Positions 54,120 to 63,890 of a DNA stretch of 64,000 nt are shown here, in pieces; the stretch's first letter is position 1; each line of letters starts with the position of its first letter. The position numbers and the translations under genes are program-made. The stretch comes from Undaria pinnatifida (lineage: Eukaryota; Sar; Phaeophyceae; Laminariales; Alariaceae): assembly GCA_012845835.1 (NCBI GenBank), contig JABAKD010000007.1, positions 10,389,665 to 10,453,664 of the forward strand, in the 5' to 3' direction. The notes under the pieces were generated by a model. That model saw nothing but the letters and a program-made list of their open reading frames with translations. It was not told where the DNA came from and made no database searches.

Positions 54120-54553
54120 GAGATGCCGACGGTGGATGGCGCTGCCGCGGCCTTTGCGTGTCGCTCTGCAGTTCTGCGTCGATCCGCCTCATGCAATTTC
54201 CGCATGAATAATTCGGCTCCCTCCTCTACCCGTCGAAATCATCTGTGGGCCTTCTGAGCAGCCTTTCGCCACCCTTCGAACTTGATTCCAAAGACCGACG
54301 TATCCTCCAGGTGCACCAACCAATCCTTCTCTTGCCCCTCTGAGCAGCTCTTACCCCCAACTAGGTCCCCAAATATCACCCTCTGTGGCAGACGCGCTTC
54401 CCCCATACGCGCTACGAAACCCGCAAACAATGTCCTCCGTTGACGCACTTTCGTCTCTATGCTCTCGGAAGCTGTCTTAGCAAGCGTGTCGGCGTACGAT
54501 AGGGTGTGGTCGTCGCGCTCCCGTGTCCGCCTTCCGAGGCATCGGAGGAGCAT
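54120..54553 (-). pseudogene. LINE ORF2 C-terminal relic
   Basis: The minus frame reads HTLSYADTLAKT, then RRTLFAGFVARM, LPQRVIFGDLVGG and EDTSVFGI...GWRKAAQKAHR. That spacing (an R-R-L-F-A-G-F-V-A-R-M block, then L-P-x-R-V-x-F-G-x-L, then a C-terminal W-x-x-A-A-Q) is the region downstream of the reverse transcriptase in many non-LTR retrotransposons. A TGA stops it at about 54236. The same frame then continues with EEGAELFMRKLHEADRRRTA, so the stop is a disabling mutation. The RT and endonuclease domains are missing: the upstream side runs into family A DNA at about 54577. It is not functional. The family is known to me by pattern only, without database support. Confidence 0.7.
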
Positions 54554-54576
54554 GGAAAACCCCTTCTATAGGGTGC

Positions 54577-54728
54577 GTGCTGCGGTATAGGTTGTGCAAT
54601 TTGTTTTTTTCTGAGCCTCATAACCCCTTGAGGAGCACCATGCCTCACCCCCTCGGAACATTGTTCGTCTTGAACGAACTGACCGTTCAACCCGGTGACA
54701 AAACCCATGGCTTAAAACGTACGAGGTC
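54577..54728 (-). mobile_element. Family A relic, left part
   Basis: GTGCGTGCTGCGGTATAGGT, TTTTTTTCTGAGCCTCATAA and GACAAAACCCATGGCTTAAA follow minus-orientation family A order, heavily decayed. The next family A copy starts 9 bp later. Confidence 0.45.
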
Positions 54729-54736
54729 ACTGACAG

Positions 54737-55026
54737 ACGCATGGTACCATAGAGAGGTCGTATCCTTTTTTTTGGCTATTTTTGTCCTGAGTGAAGGGGC
54801 TCCTTAACCCAAATCGTCGGAAAATAAATAAATAATAGGCGCCATCTTTTTTTTTTTCATGATTCTCGTTGTATACCTAGGCCGTGGGACTTTTTTTTCC
54901 GGTGGCGGGTTTTGTTTTTTCGGCTAAATCTGTTTTTATATTGGGTAGGAGAGGTCTTAAGCACCTAGAATTGAGGAACCTTTAAAGAAAAAAAGGGGGT
55001 GCACCTCTATCGTAGGTAGCACGCGT
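54737..55026 (+). mobile_element. Family A MITE copy
   Basis: ACGCATGGTACCATAGAGAG opens the copy. AAGGGGCTCCTTAACCCAAA, CATGATTCTCGTTGTATACC, TAGGCCGTGGGACTTTTTTT and GGAGAGGTCTTAAGCACC are inside. The end is CACCTCTATCGTAGGTAGCA then CGCGTC, with an extra GTAG in the terminal repeat. Confidence 0.8.
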
Positions 55027-55775
55027 CACCGAAAAAATAAAAAAAAACGATGCGTATCACGGTAGGAGGAGGCTGTTCTCCCAATTTTTCTTGAGACTCG
55101 TCACCTGAGGCACGTGCTACGTACTGCGGTAGACAGACGTGACCCACGTTGACTATGAGGCTACTCCCTCGACGAGTTCTATTTTAATGCCTTGCCAAAC
55201 ACGAAATATTAGGTACATTTTGAGCGAGCTGAAAAAAAAACACACACATACATCTCGATAACCAGACTAATCGCCTAGCAGCCGGCGGCCCCGACGCTCT
55301 ATCTAGCGGTTTATCTCAAACAGTACCACCGATGTAGGAGTCAGGAGGTCAAATCTGCGTAGAGGGACATTACACTTTCCGCCGGTGACATCAGCTGCCA
55401 AGAGTGTTTTCCAGGGTGGGTGAAAGCACATAATATTTTAACGCGAGTCGGCGAGGGAAAAAGGGGACTAACTAAGTACTTCTCGCGATAAGCATCGAGC
55501 CACGTACACCGTGGTGGAGTGGGGGCAGACGACCTGCTTAGTGGCCCCGGATCCGAGTCACGTCGTCCAGGAAGAGAGAAAGAGAAAGAGCAAGACGAGG
55601 GGGGGGGGGGGGGGATAGGTGGCACACAGAAAAACAAGGCTGGACCATAAAAAACAAGGCGAGACAAAACGAAATGAAAATACGGTGGTACCACCGCATA
55701 CCTACCTGGTGGATCATCAGAAAGTATCGAGGTGAATATAAACATTCAGTGTGGTTGAGACCAAAGCTATGTACT
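55027..55775. other. Mostly unassigned
   Basis: A possible decayed family A left end lies at about 55110-55180 (CACGTGCTACGTACTGCGGT, then GACTATGAGGCTACTCC). A G homopolymer is at 55600-55614. No gene. Confidence 0.35.
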
Positions 55776-56065
55776 ACACGGTAGTTTTTATTTTTTTTGG
55801 TGCTTTTTTCTTGCGGCACGCCCGTGTCCTTTTCTATCCTAGCCCAAGTGAGTGGCCTGTTCCTTTTTCGGTCTTACTACTATTATTCGTGCTTTTTTAA
55901 TTTGCGATATCCATCGTCGGAAATGTGGAATGGTAATAATAGGTAGGCTGAGCCAAGACAAACGCCCCGAAAATGTGGCTTTTTTGTTGGTAACGTACGG
56001 AGTCACTAGTGCAATTGGCTCAAATTCGCGGCGGGGGAAATGGGTGTATCCGCCCTTCCGTAGAC
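55776..56065 (+). mobile_element. Family C element, diverged
   Basis: CTACACGGTAG opens it. GCCTGTTCCTTTTTCGGTCT, GGAATGGTAATAATAGGTAG, GGTAACGTACGGAGTCACTA and GGGGGAAATGGGTGTATCC, ending CCCTTCCGTAG, follow family C order. The internal palindrome has been lost. Confidence 0.6.
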
Positions 56066-57069
56066 GTGTTCTTGTTGTGTGGGCGGTATGTGCTCAACGT
56101 AAGTACCTGGCGTAAGGCGGAGAGGTAACAGAACCAACAATGACTCGGCAACACGACCTAGGTTGGACAACAAATATTTTATGGTTTTTGGTAGGAGAGA
56201 CCAGTCGGCACCACCTTACAGACAGACGGCAACCCACAGCCGCTTGGTTTTGGCTGAGACCCAGACGAATCTACTTGGTAATCGTGAGAGTCACCCTCGC
56301 TACAAGAGATGCAGGTGTCGTTCTTATTGCTTTCATTTTTTTGCTTAACCATCCGGTGGATGGAGACAAATGATACTTGGTAGCTCACCACGCACATCCA
56401 CGTTTTTCCGTGAGCACTCGTGTCAATTTCTATTCAACTATATTCCCAACTCAGCGATAGCTGGCGTGCTCTTCCGTTCACTTGGTACAACAACGCGAGC
56501 TGTCCCTAGCGGCAGAACACCGTTACAACTCCAACATCGCAAGCAGCCGTTGCAAATGTACGGATGCGTGAGTATGTCTGCCCAATGATCCCTGTGGGTA
56601 TCAGGTGCGGTGGTGGAGATATAGCCACCCGGAAACCCATCATGCTTCAGGTAGTGCGGCATTTGCATCGTGAGCTCATACCCACCAAGAACTCCCCGAC
56701 CATGAAAAAACAGCCTTCAGTCGGCCTTGGTACAGTGACGGGCCACCCTACCCATACCCATTCGGGCGTTGGTCGTGGATTACAACACGATAAAACAGAA
56801 AAAGTAACACAATCGGAGAGGGCAGACGAAACCACAACATGTTAATCTCAACTCCCAGGCTTACTTTCTACGGCAAATTGTTTGGAATATGACACACCAC
56901 ACAGACCCAGGCAGCGGCATAGGTGGGGTCTAACTTTTTTTTTCATATATATATATTATAGTCTATGTGTGTGTTTTTTTTTCCCCGGTAGATCGAGATG
57001 ACACTTAGCCTAGCTCGAGTGGACCTTTCTCTGTTGTTGCTTTGCACATGGCGGCATATTTTTTTTCCC
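56066..57069. other. Unassigned stretch
   Basis: No family match. The frames at 56140-56373, 56438-56668 and 56564-56845 overlap on opposite strands and have no motif. A TATATATATTATAGTCTAT palindrome-like AT stretch is at 56947-56966. Confidence 0.35.
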
Positions 57070-57310
57070 ACGCGTGCTACGACAAAGGGGAACCAACCAT
57101 TGCTTTTTGCGAAGTTCCTCAACTTGGGAGGAAAACAAACTGGTACGACATGGCGGATGAAAATTCCCATGGCCTAGGTACACGACTCGAGAATCATGCA
57201 AAAAGCAATTAATGACCGATTTCTGACGATTTTGGGTTCATTCAGGAGCCCCGTCGTCAATGAAACCATTTCGGACGACAAGGAAGGGCTGACTCTATCG
57301 TAGCACGCGT
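57070..57310 (-). mobile_element. Family A MITE copy with internal deletion
   Basis: Both ends are canonical: ACGCGTGCTACGACAAAGGG and GACTCTATCGTAGCACGCGT. TTCCTCAACTTGGGAG jumps directly to GAAAACAAACTGGTACGACA, deleting the usual GCTTAAGACC section. CCCATGGCCTAGGTACACG is intact. Confidence 0.85.
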
Positions 57311-57315
57311 CTCCC

Positions 57316-57400
57316 GTGCTGTGTTGTTTGACGATGATACACGAAACCACAACGGGCTGACTAGCTACGCTGCGCCAACCCAATCAATCGCCTAAGAACG
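57316..57400 (+). mobile_element. Family C fragment
   Basis: CGTGCTGTGTTGTTTGACGA, GGCTGACTAGCTACGCTGCG and CCAACCCAATCAATCGCC. It directly follows the family A copy. The two outer portions of the C element are absent. Confidence 0.5.
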
Positions 57401-57436
57401 AATTTTCTTCAGATATTGATGGGTGCTGTCAAGGTG

Positions 57437-57800
57437 GGTATTAGTCTGTTTGACCACTTGCAAAAGGTTAACCAATAGCTTACCCAAACTAAGCCTTATA
57501 ACACTCTCCCCCCCCTGAAACGGCGAGACAGCAGGTCGGCCGGATATATATGCGGGCGGACCTGTATTATCCAAGCCGTTTCATTTCCTGGACATACCGG
57601 GGAGAGTATTTTTCAAGTTCGACATGGCGAAAATCTGAAAAGTTTATTATTGTGGATGGTGGGGATCGAACCCACGACCCAAAAAACCCATGGTCTGTCG
57701 ACGACGCCATTTGTTAACGTATTAGTGGGGTATTAGTCCGTTTGACCACTTGCAACTGGTTAACCAATAGCTTACCCAAACTACGCCTTATAACAGTACA
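57437..57800 (-). repeat. Direct repeat pair with a tRNA-like relic between
   Basis: TTTGACCACTTGCAAAAGGT, then TAACCAATAGCTTACCCAAA, occurs at 57440-57503 and again with few changes at 57732-57795 (292 bp apart). Between them on the minus strand GTGGGTTCGATCCCCAC (57657-57675) is a strong tRNA T-arm, but the acceptor partner GTGGATG is not found. This could be a SINE head or a solo terminal-repeat pair. I cannot decide. Confidence 0.5.
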
Positions 57801-58165
57801 TCGTCGTTCGGGCGGCGCGTGACTTCAAACCCGGGTAGTAATGAGAAAAGGGGGTACCCCCCACTTACTTGCCGTACGCAGCCTTCGTCCACGCAGCATG
57901 CGGCAAATTCAGAAGCTGTTTTATTTCTGGCCAGGGGAGGCCTTAGGAATGTCAGGGTTTGTTTGTCGTACACTATCTTCACAGCACCAAATAGAAATTC
58001 TTGATATACTTTTCGTCAAAAACTGTCGAACCTGAGTTTCTTAACCGCCAAGTTTTAACTCCCATACTCTTAGCTGCCGCGATGTGTATCTCGTTCGAAA
58101 TCTTTCTTTGTAGTACAAATTTGTGATTGTGCAATGGATACTGCAATGATTCATTCAACAAGTAC
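57801..58165. other. Unassigned stretch
   Basis: Nothing recognised. Confidence 0.35.
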
Positions 58166-58394
58166 TTGTAGTAGTAGCAGTAGTAGCAGTAGTAGCAGTA
58201 GTAGTAGCAGTAGTAGCAGTAGTAGTAGTAGCTGTAGTAGTGGTAGCAGTAGTAGTGGTAGCAGTAGTAGTAGTGGTAGTAGTAGTACTACTACTACTAC
58301 TATTAGTAATTGCAGTAGCAGTAGTAGCAGTAGTAGCAGTAGTAGCAGTAGTAGGAGCAGTAGCAGTAGTAGTAGTAGTAGTAGTAGCAGTAGC
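58166..58394 (+). repeat. (TAG/CAG)n trinucleotide array
   Basis: GTA/GCA trinucleotides with one inverted CTA section (58286-58303) that can pair with the flanking TAG units. It runs straight into a family A element at the GTAGCAC of that element's left end. Confidence 0.95.
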
Positions 58395-58630
58395 ACTTCT
58401 CGTCTGAAGTGGTTTCTGAACGACGGGGCTCCTTAACCCAAATTCGTCGGAAATGGGCCATTTTTTGGCATTATTATTCTCGTCGTGTGCCTAGGCCACA
58501 TGGGAATTGTCATCCCGCAGCAGCAGTCAAAATTTTGTCCAGATCGGTTTTTGGGAGATGTTTTAAGCTCCCACAATTGAGCAACCTCAGAAAAAAGTGG
58601 TGCAACTCCATGTATGGTAGCGTGTGCTGC
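58390..58630 (+). mobile_element. Family A MITE lacking its left terminus
   Basis: TAGCACTTCTCGTCTGAAGT begins immediately at the TAG array. The canonical ACGCGTGCTACGATAGAG is missing, replaced by the array. GACGGGGCTCCTTAACCCAA, GTGTGCCTAGGCCACATGGG, GATGTTTTAAGCTCCC and a decayed right end (GGTGCAACTCCATGTATGGT) follow. Confidence 0.8.
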
Positions 58631-58869
58631 TGTCAGTAGTAGTAGACGCGCTTGGATATTGCAGCGTTGTTCGAAATATTGATCCTCCTGAGCAAGGCAG
58701 CGATTTACTACTGACTGGTGTGCTAATATATGGGATACTATGAGCGGCTTAACCAACCTAGCAGCGTTGTTTCAAGGTCTACACAAAAATATCGAACCGG
58801 CCGATTTCACCTATTACTTTTGAGATGCGAGTCCTTCTGCACCACAACATCCAAGGCTGTGGGCCGAGT

Positions 58870-59135
58870 CAACCTACACCCAGGATGTACGGCACAATAA
58901 TAGGCGTCACTCGCGCTGCTACAATAGTGTCCCGCCTCCATCTAACTTTATGCCCTTTGCCTTTTGTGCTCTATCAAATATTGTGCCACAAGATTCCGCG
59001 ATGGAACGGTGTGTGAGCCATGCTGCGCCAAACTAACCGTCTAAAAAGTGTTATTGTTGCCCGGGAAATCCAGAGTCGTGCGAGTGACTCAAGCCCGCGG
59101 TAACGAAAGTGAGCGTATGTCCAATGCCATGTTAG
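58870..59135 (+). mobile_element. Family C element, diverged
   Basis: GGCGTCACTCGCGCTGCTAC, GATTCCGCGATGGAACGGTG, GAGCCATGCTGCGCCAAAC, CCAGAGTCGTGCGAGTGACT and CAAGCCCGCGGTAACG. The first palindrome is decayed, while the second site is kept. Confidence 0.65.
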
Positions 59136-59370
59136 CTTTATTTGGTGACAGAACCTTGACGAAATGACAACATCCAAGCATATATATGTCCCCCAATAGC
59201 ATTCATTCGGGGAAGGTACCAAATCAAGGGGTGTATAAAACCAAGCCTCCAAATTATGCATTTGCTCATTATCATGAATGAATCGAAGCTCGATATAATA
59301 CGTACATTGGTTTGTCAAGAAAAGCAAATCCATAACAAACGATTCAGGCGCGTTTTGTTGTTTGACCATG
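59136..59370 (-). other. Open segment of unknown nature
   Basis: A minus-strand frame of 131 codons (58974-59369) starts MVKQQNAPESFVMDLLFL and has a balanced amino-acid composition over its first 75 codons. After that it enters family C DNA. That looks less like a composition artefact than most frames here. I recognise no domain, and it may be chance. Confidence 0.25.
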
Positions 59371-59384
59371 AATCACAGTAATGA

Positions 59385-60250
59385 GGGATCGGCGAATCAC
59401 ATAGATAGACTATATGCCCCACTTAACATCGAAATCTGCCAGAAGAAGAGTAATATACTGAACACTTCCACGCGCTTGATATCACCTGATTATCTTTCTA
59501 GAGCCATCCATGCCGCTGCTGCACCCCCCCCCCTCCCCCCCCCCCGCCCCCAACGCCCCCTCTTTCCCCACTACCCGCCCCATCGCCTAGACCTAGCACC
59601 ACGCGTATAGTAAACCCCTACATCTATGCGACCTAAAGATGTTTACAAAACCCTTTCGTCCCCCCCCCCGCCCCCCCTTCCCCGATCCCCTCAAATGCTC
59701 CGCCCTCTCCTTATTGGTTGCACGACTTACAGGATAGGATTTATAGTTTCCACGTACAGATTGAGCTGCCCCGCCCGTCCCGGCCCCCAGCCCCCCCCCC
59801 CCGGCTCCCTATTAATCACACCCAGTCCCCCACGTCCGTAAAAACTCCGCCCTTCCCTCACCGGTTATTCTACTTACATATTTCACTTGATAAAATGATG
59901 CATTTCCTTCTACAGCTGTCTGATTTTGTCCCCCTCAAAAACGGGTTTTATAGTTTCCGCGCACAGACTGGCTAACATCACCCTGTTGACCCTGATAGCG
60001 TGATGCATTTCCTTCCACAGCTGTCAGATTTTGTCCCCCTCAGAAACGGATTTGATAGTTTTCGCGCACAGACTGACTAACTTCATCCTGTTGACCCTGG
60101 TAGCTACACTGCAGTTGCAAGGGGAGTCGCCGACCTATATCCTTATTGAGGACACACAACCCGTAATACGCGCGATCGGAGCATCACACACAGCTTGCAA
60201 GGATGAGTTTCGATAGAAAAATTCGATCTCTCAGCTGGAGTGTATTACTA
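59385..60250 (-). mobile_element. Family D element, nearly complete, minus orientation
   Basis: CTTAACATCGAAATCTGCCA, CTGATTATCTTTCTAGAGCC, ATCGCCTAGACCTAGCACCA, two copies of ATTTCCTTCTACAGCTGTC or ATTTCCTTCCACAGCTGTC with GATTTTGTCCCCCTCA (59905 and 60008, a local duplication of about 105 bp), then GTCGCCGACCTATATCC and the end TCTCAGCTGGAGTGTATTAC. C-rich homopolymer tracts interrupt it. Confidence 0.7.
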
Positions 60251-60528
60251 TTTTTATAATATTAATAATATTATAAGCAGTTCCGATTGATTACAGAAAA
60301 AAACAGTCGGGGGCGCGAAAGACCACGCCGAACATTATTTATGTAATGAAGAGATTGCAACTCGTTGAACTCGAGTTCACGCGTTCTTTTTGCCCGTTCA
60401 GCCAAGACCACCCTAAGGAATATACTTTACTTTTTATCGTGTGGTTAGTAATAATTATCGTTATCGAGTGGTCAGTAATGGGCACTGACTCGTCAGAGCC
60501 CCCCCTCGTCCGAGCCCATGGGTGGAAC
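60251..60528. other. Unassigned stretch
   Basis: Nothing recognised. Confidence 0.35.
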
Positions 60529-60848
60529 GGCCGGTCGCCCCGGTGGCGTATCAGGTTATGATATCCTCGAGCCTGGTATAAATAGGTCAGTTTCGTGAGT
60601 TCGATTCCCCCCCGAGTGCATACCCGTGTAAATTCGTGGGGACTTTTTCTTGTGCACAAATTTACTTGAGGAAAGCGCGAGAGCGTGGGTCAGCAACACT
60701 CGATGAAACATCCACGAGCAGTGGGATTGCTGAACCCTATGCGCGATAAAATTGAAGGCAAGAACTGGGGGGGAAGAAGGGACGACACGTACGTGTGACC
60801 ACGGCTTGTCCAGCAGCTGGAAAGTAGAAGTGTGCGAAAAAAAAAAAT
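60529..60848 (+). mobile_element. SINE family, copy 2 (best preserved)
   Basis: Box A-like TGGCGTATCAGG at 60544 and box B GTGAGTTCGATTCCCC at about 60595 are spaced as in tRNA-derived polIII promoters. The body (GTGCATACCCGTGTAAATTC, GGAAAGCGCGAGAGCGTGG, GCGATAAAATTGAAGGC, GGCTTGTCCAGCAGCTGG) ends in an A tail, AAAAAAAAAAA, at about 60837. Length about 310 bp. Transcription by RNA polymerase III is inferred from the boxes. Confidence 0.8.
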
Positions 60849-61134
60849 GTACCAATATCTTATTAATTAAGTAATTATTGCTTTTATGTGTATAGTCTAT
60901 GATATATATTTCCAAGTATTATAGTTCTTCGCATTTTTGTGTTTTGCCTTTGTTCTTTTGTCGCATGTGGTCCTGGGTCACATAGCGGGCTCTCATCTCC
61001 ACCTCCCCACTACGTACGGTGCAGAGCCTCCATTTTTATCGCGAGAGGAACTCAGACCTTTTCTTCCCCCGTTGACTCGCGTCGAATTGTGCCTATCCAC
61101 ACGCTGCTAGTATAGATAGGCGTTCTCAGCAGTT
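60849..61134. other. Unassigned stretch
   Basis: Nothing recognised. Confidence 0.35.
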
Positions 61135-61252
61135 AGTTGGTCCTTTTTTCTTTTTCTTTTTTTTGCATTTTTGCAAATTGAGTGAAATCTCACCAGGCAG
61201 GGAATCGAACTCAAGGACCAACCCTAGTAGCACCGGGGCGACCGGCTGAACA
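61135..61252 (-). mobile_element. Short tRNA-headed SINE-like element
   Basis: Read on minus: GTTCAGCCGGTCGCCCCGGT, then TTGAGTTCGATTCCC (box B type), GCCTGGTGAGATTTCAC, and an A-rich tail at the low-coordinate side (T-rich on plus at 61141-61165). It shares GCCGGTCGCCCCGGTG with the SINE at 60529. It may be a separate short SINE or a tRNA pseudogene with a tail. Confidence 0.5.
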
Positions 61253-61880
61253 TAATGTGTGTATTGCCTTCAAACTACGCCGTTATTTCTACTCAACGAC
61301 GTCATCATCAGTGCGCTCAGAGTCGGTGCTGATCCCTTTTAATTTAGAGAGCTTCTCAAATTTTATGGTCGTAGACGACTGCTGCTATGAAACAGAGTAA
61401 ACCGAACAGTCGCAATTCTTCAAGCTTAAAAAGCAAGTGAAATGCTAGCGTACCTGGTACGAGAACACAGCAAAACAATCCAGGGACCAAAAATTGAAAG
61501 ACAAAAAGGAGGGAAAAAAGAAAAGAAAAAAATATTATGAAAAATAAAGCAAAACAAACGACAGAGGTGTTTTGATGAACGCGCTGTAAGAAGATCGAAA
61601 AAAGAAAACAAAACGCTGCAAAATGCCAGAAGAACACGCCATGTGTGTGTGTGTGTTCTTCACATTAAACCGTTCTTCTACTCGTCGACATCCAGCACAC
61701 CCAGTGTCCGTACTGATTCTTCACCCTAGAAAGATCAGCTCTGTGGTCACAAGCCACGACACAGAGATAATGCATCGTAATGCATTCGACAACGCAATGT
61801 CATGCCCTAGTACTGGGTACGACAGGCACAACATACATACGTCAGCAACAGAAATACATTGGAAGAGAGAAATACGAAAT
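61253..61880. other. Unassigned stretch
   Basis: A-rich plus-strand DNA around 61490-61620 yields Phe-rich minus frames. Nothing recognised. Confidence 0.35.
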
Positions 61881-61918
61881 AAACAAAAACAAAAACAAAA
61901 ACAAAAACAAAAACAAAA
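61881..61918 (+). repeat. (AAAAAC)n microsatellite
   Basis: Six AAAAAC units. Lys-Gln and Asn-Lys frames are artefacts. Confidence 0.95.
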
Positions 61919-62361
61919 ATCAATACTACGTGCTGAAGAGGAACAGATATACCTGTTACACGGGCAAAACAACACGAAAAATATTACTTCTACTGCTGCT
62001 GCTGTTTGTTGCACGGAAAAAACAAGAAGATAACTGCTGTTTTGAAAACAAAAACAACACGGAGAAGAGGAAGGAGATAACCGCATAATAAGGCCGGTGG
62101 GGAGGGAGATAAGGAAATACACATGAAGAGGAAAAATAAAAAGAGAAAAAAAAGAACGACAGCCAAAGTCATATTACCACTACTGCTGTCGCTTTCGCGC
62201 TACCTCCAGTGAACTAAACGAAAAAATACAAAGCAGAAACTACCACTCGCTGTATGTAGAGGGTTCTTCAGGGCTTTCGCACACGCTCTAGTCCAAGAAA
62301 TACCTTGCCACACGATCAGCCACTTCGTTTCTGCATTCATCTACACATACTAAAATAATAG
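61919..62361. other. Unassigned stretch
   Basis: A CTGCTGCTGCTGTTTGTTG run near 61991 and a G/A-rich section at 62080-62160. No gene. Confidence 0.35.
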
Positions 62362-62370
62362 CTGTTGTTG

Positions 62371-62455
<85 letters not shown>

Positions 62456-62460
62456 GCTGT
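62362..62460 (+). repeat. (TTG)n microsatellite
   Basis: About 32 TTG units. The fourth long TTG/CAA array in the window. Confidence 0.95.
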
Positions 62461-62734
62461 GGTTGTTATTATTGTCTCAGCACGGATGCCCCCCCCTCCC
62501 TCCCCCCCGCCCCCCCGGTTTCCCTTGGTTGCTGGTCTTAGCGTTCTCTCTGCCGTGAGGCGATGTCAGCTCTTCTCCTCGTCGTTCCTGTGCCATTTCT
62601 TCATGAAGCGGTCCGCCGCGTCGACGACCCCCCTATGCCAGTTCCCGATCTTTTTAGCTGCCCTCGGCCATAGCACAGTCTCTACTTCGAACCGCACTAC
62701 ATGAAATGCCGTTATTGTCAAATACATCTATTTT

Positions 62735-63890
62735 CGACTGATGCATTCCTTCCACAACCAACCGTCAGATTTGTCCCCGTGTTCTCTCCCGTCGCCCCAC
62801 ATAAAATCAAAATCTGCCAGACAGAGTAACAAACACTACCAGACAGGTAGGTGATATCACCTCGTTACCTTTCCAGCCATTGATACTGTAGTAGCTCCAC
62901 CCCCTCCCCCCACTCTCCCTTCTTTCCCGCTACCTGCACCATCGCCTAGTAGACCTAGAACAACGCGTGTAATAGTCAGTTCCTACCAGTTTTTTTTTTT
63001 TTTTTTTTACACACATCTACTTTCCAGCTGCTGGACAAGCCGTGGTCACAGATAGATGTCGTCCCTTCTTCCCCCCGGTTCTTGCCTTCAATTTTTATCG
63101 CGCGTAGGGTTCAGCAATTCCTCTGCTCGATGATTTTCCATACAGTGTTGCTAACTCACGCTCTCGCGCTTTCCGCAAGCCAATTTGAGCGCAAGAAACA
63201 GTCCCCATGAATTTATGCGAGCATGCACTCGGGGGGATTCGACTCACGAAACTGACCTATTATACCAGGCTCTAGGATAACCTGACACGCCACCCGGGCG
63301 ACCTACATGTATGCGACCTCAAGCGGTTGGAATTTCTCCTCCTCCCCCACCCCCCTTCAAACATTCCGCCCTTCCCTCACTGGTTGTACGACTTACAGGA
63401 TAGACTATACATGTTATAAACTGATGCCTTCCTTCCACAATTAATTGTCAGATTTGTCCCCGGACAAATGGGTTGATTGTTTCCGTGCACAGAGTGAGTT
63501 GCCTCCCTCTCCCCCCCCAACCACTCATATTTTTCACCTTCGGCCCCCCGTTATTTTTTTGTTTTTGGAACTCCGCCCTCCCCTCACCGGTTATACAACC
63601 TACACGATATTCCTGATAAACTGATGCATTTCCTCCCACACACAGCTGTCAGATAGATGTTGTCCCCCTCAAAACGGGTTTTTCAGCTTCCGCGCACATA
63701 TTGGTTAACATCACACGTCGAACCTGGTCCAAGCTACAAAACTGTAACTAGTTCTAGCAGGGTATTCGCCGACCTATCTATATCCTTGATGAGGCCGCAC
63801 GCCGACTAATGCACGCGATCGGAATATCACACATACATAGCTTGGAAATATGAGTTTCGACGAAATCTTCGATCTCACACAGCTGGTGGT
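62735..63890 (-). mobile_element. Family D element interrupted by a SINE
   Basis: ATCAAAATCTGCCAGACAGA, GTGATATCACCTCGTTACC, CATCGCCTAGTAGACCTAG and CGCGTGTAATAG lead to the SINE. D text resumes with ATGCGACCTCAAGCGG, TGTCAGATTTGTCCCCGGAC, CACCGGTTATACAACC, CACACACAGCTGTCAGATAG, GCCGACCTATCTATATCCTT and CGACGAAATCTTCGATCTCA, ending CAGCTGGTGGTGTG. Confidence 0.75.
62990..63301 (-). mobile_element. SINE family, copy 3, inside family D
   Basis: The reverse-oriented copy has a T run at 62990-63008 (the A tail), CAGCTGCTGGACAAGCCGTG, CACGCTCTCGCGCTTTCC, GGGGGGATTCGACTCACGAA (box B reversed) and CCTGACACGCCACCCGGGCG (head). CCTAC flanks both sides (62982-62986 and 63302-63306) as a likely target-site duplication. 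Confidence 0.8.

Noticed and set aside
57656-57715. Functional tRNA gene
   Set aside because: The T-arm is good, but I could not find a matching acceptor stem or a proper 7-base anticodon loop.
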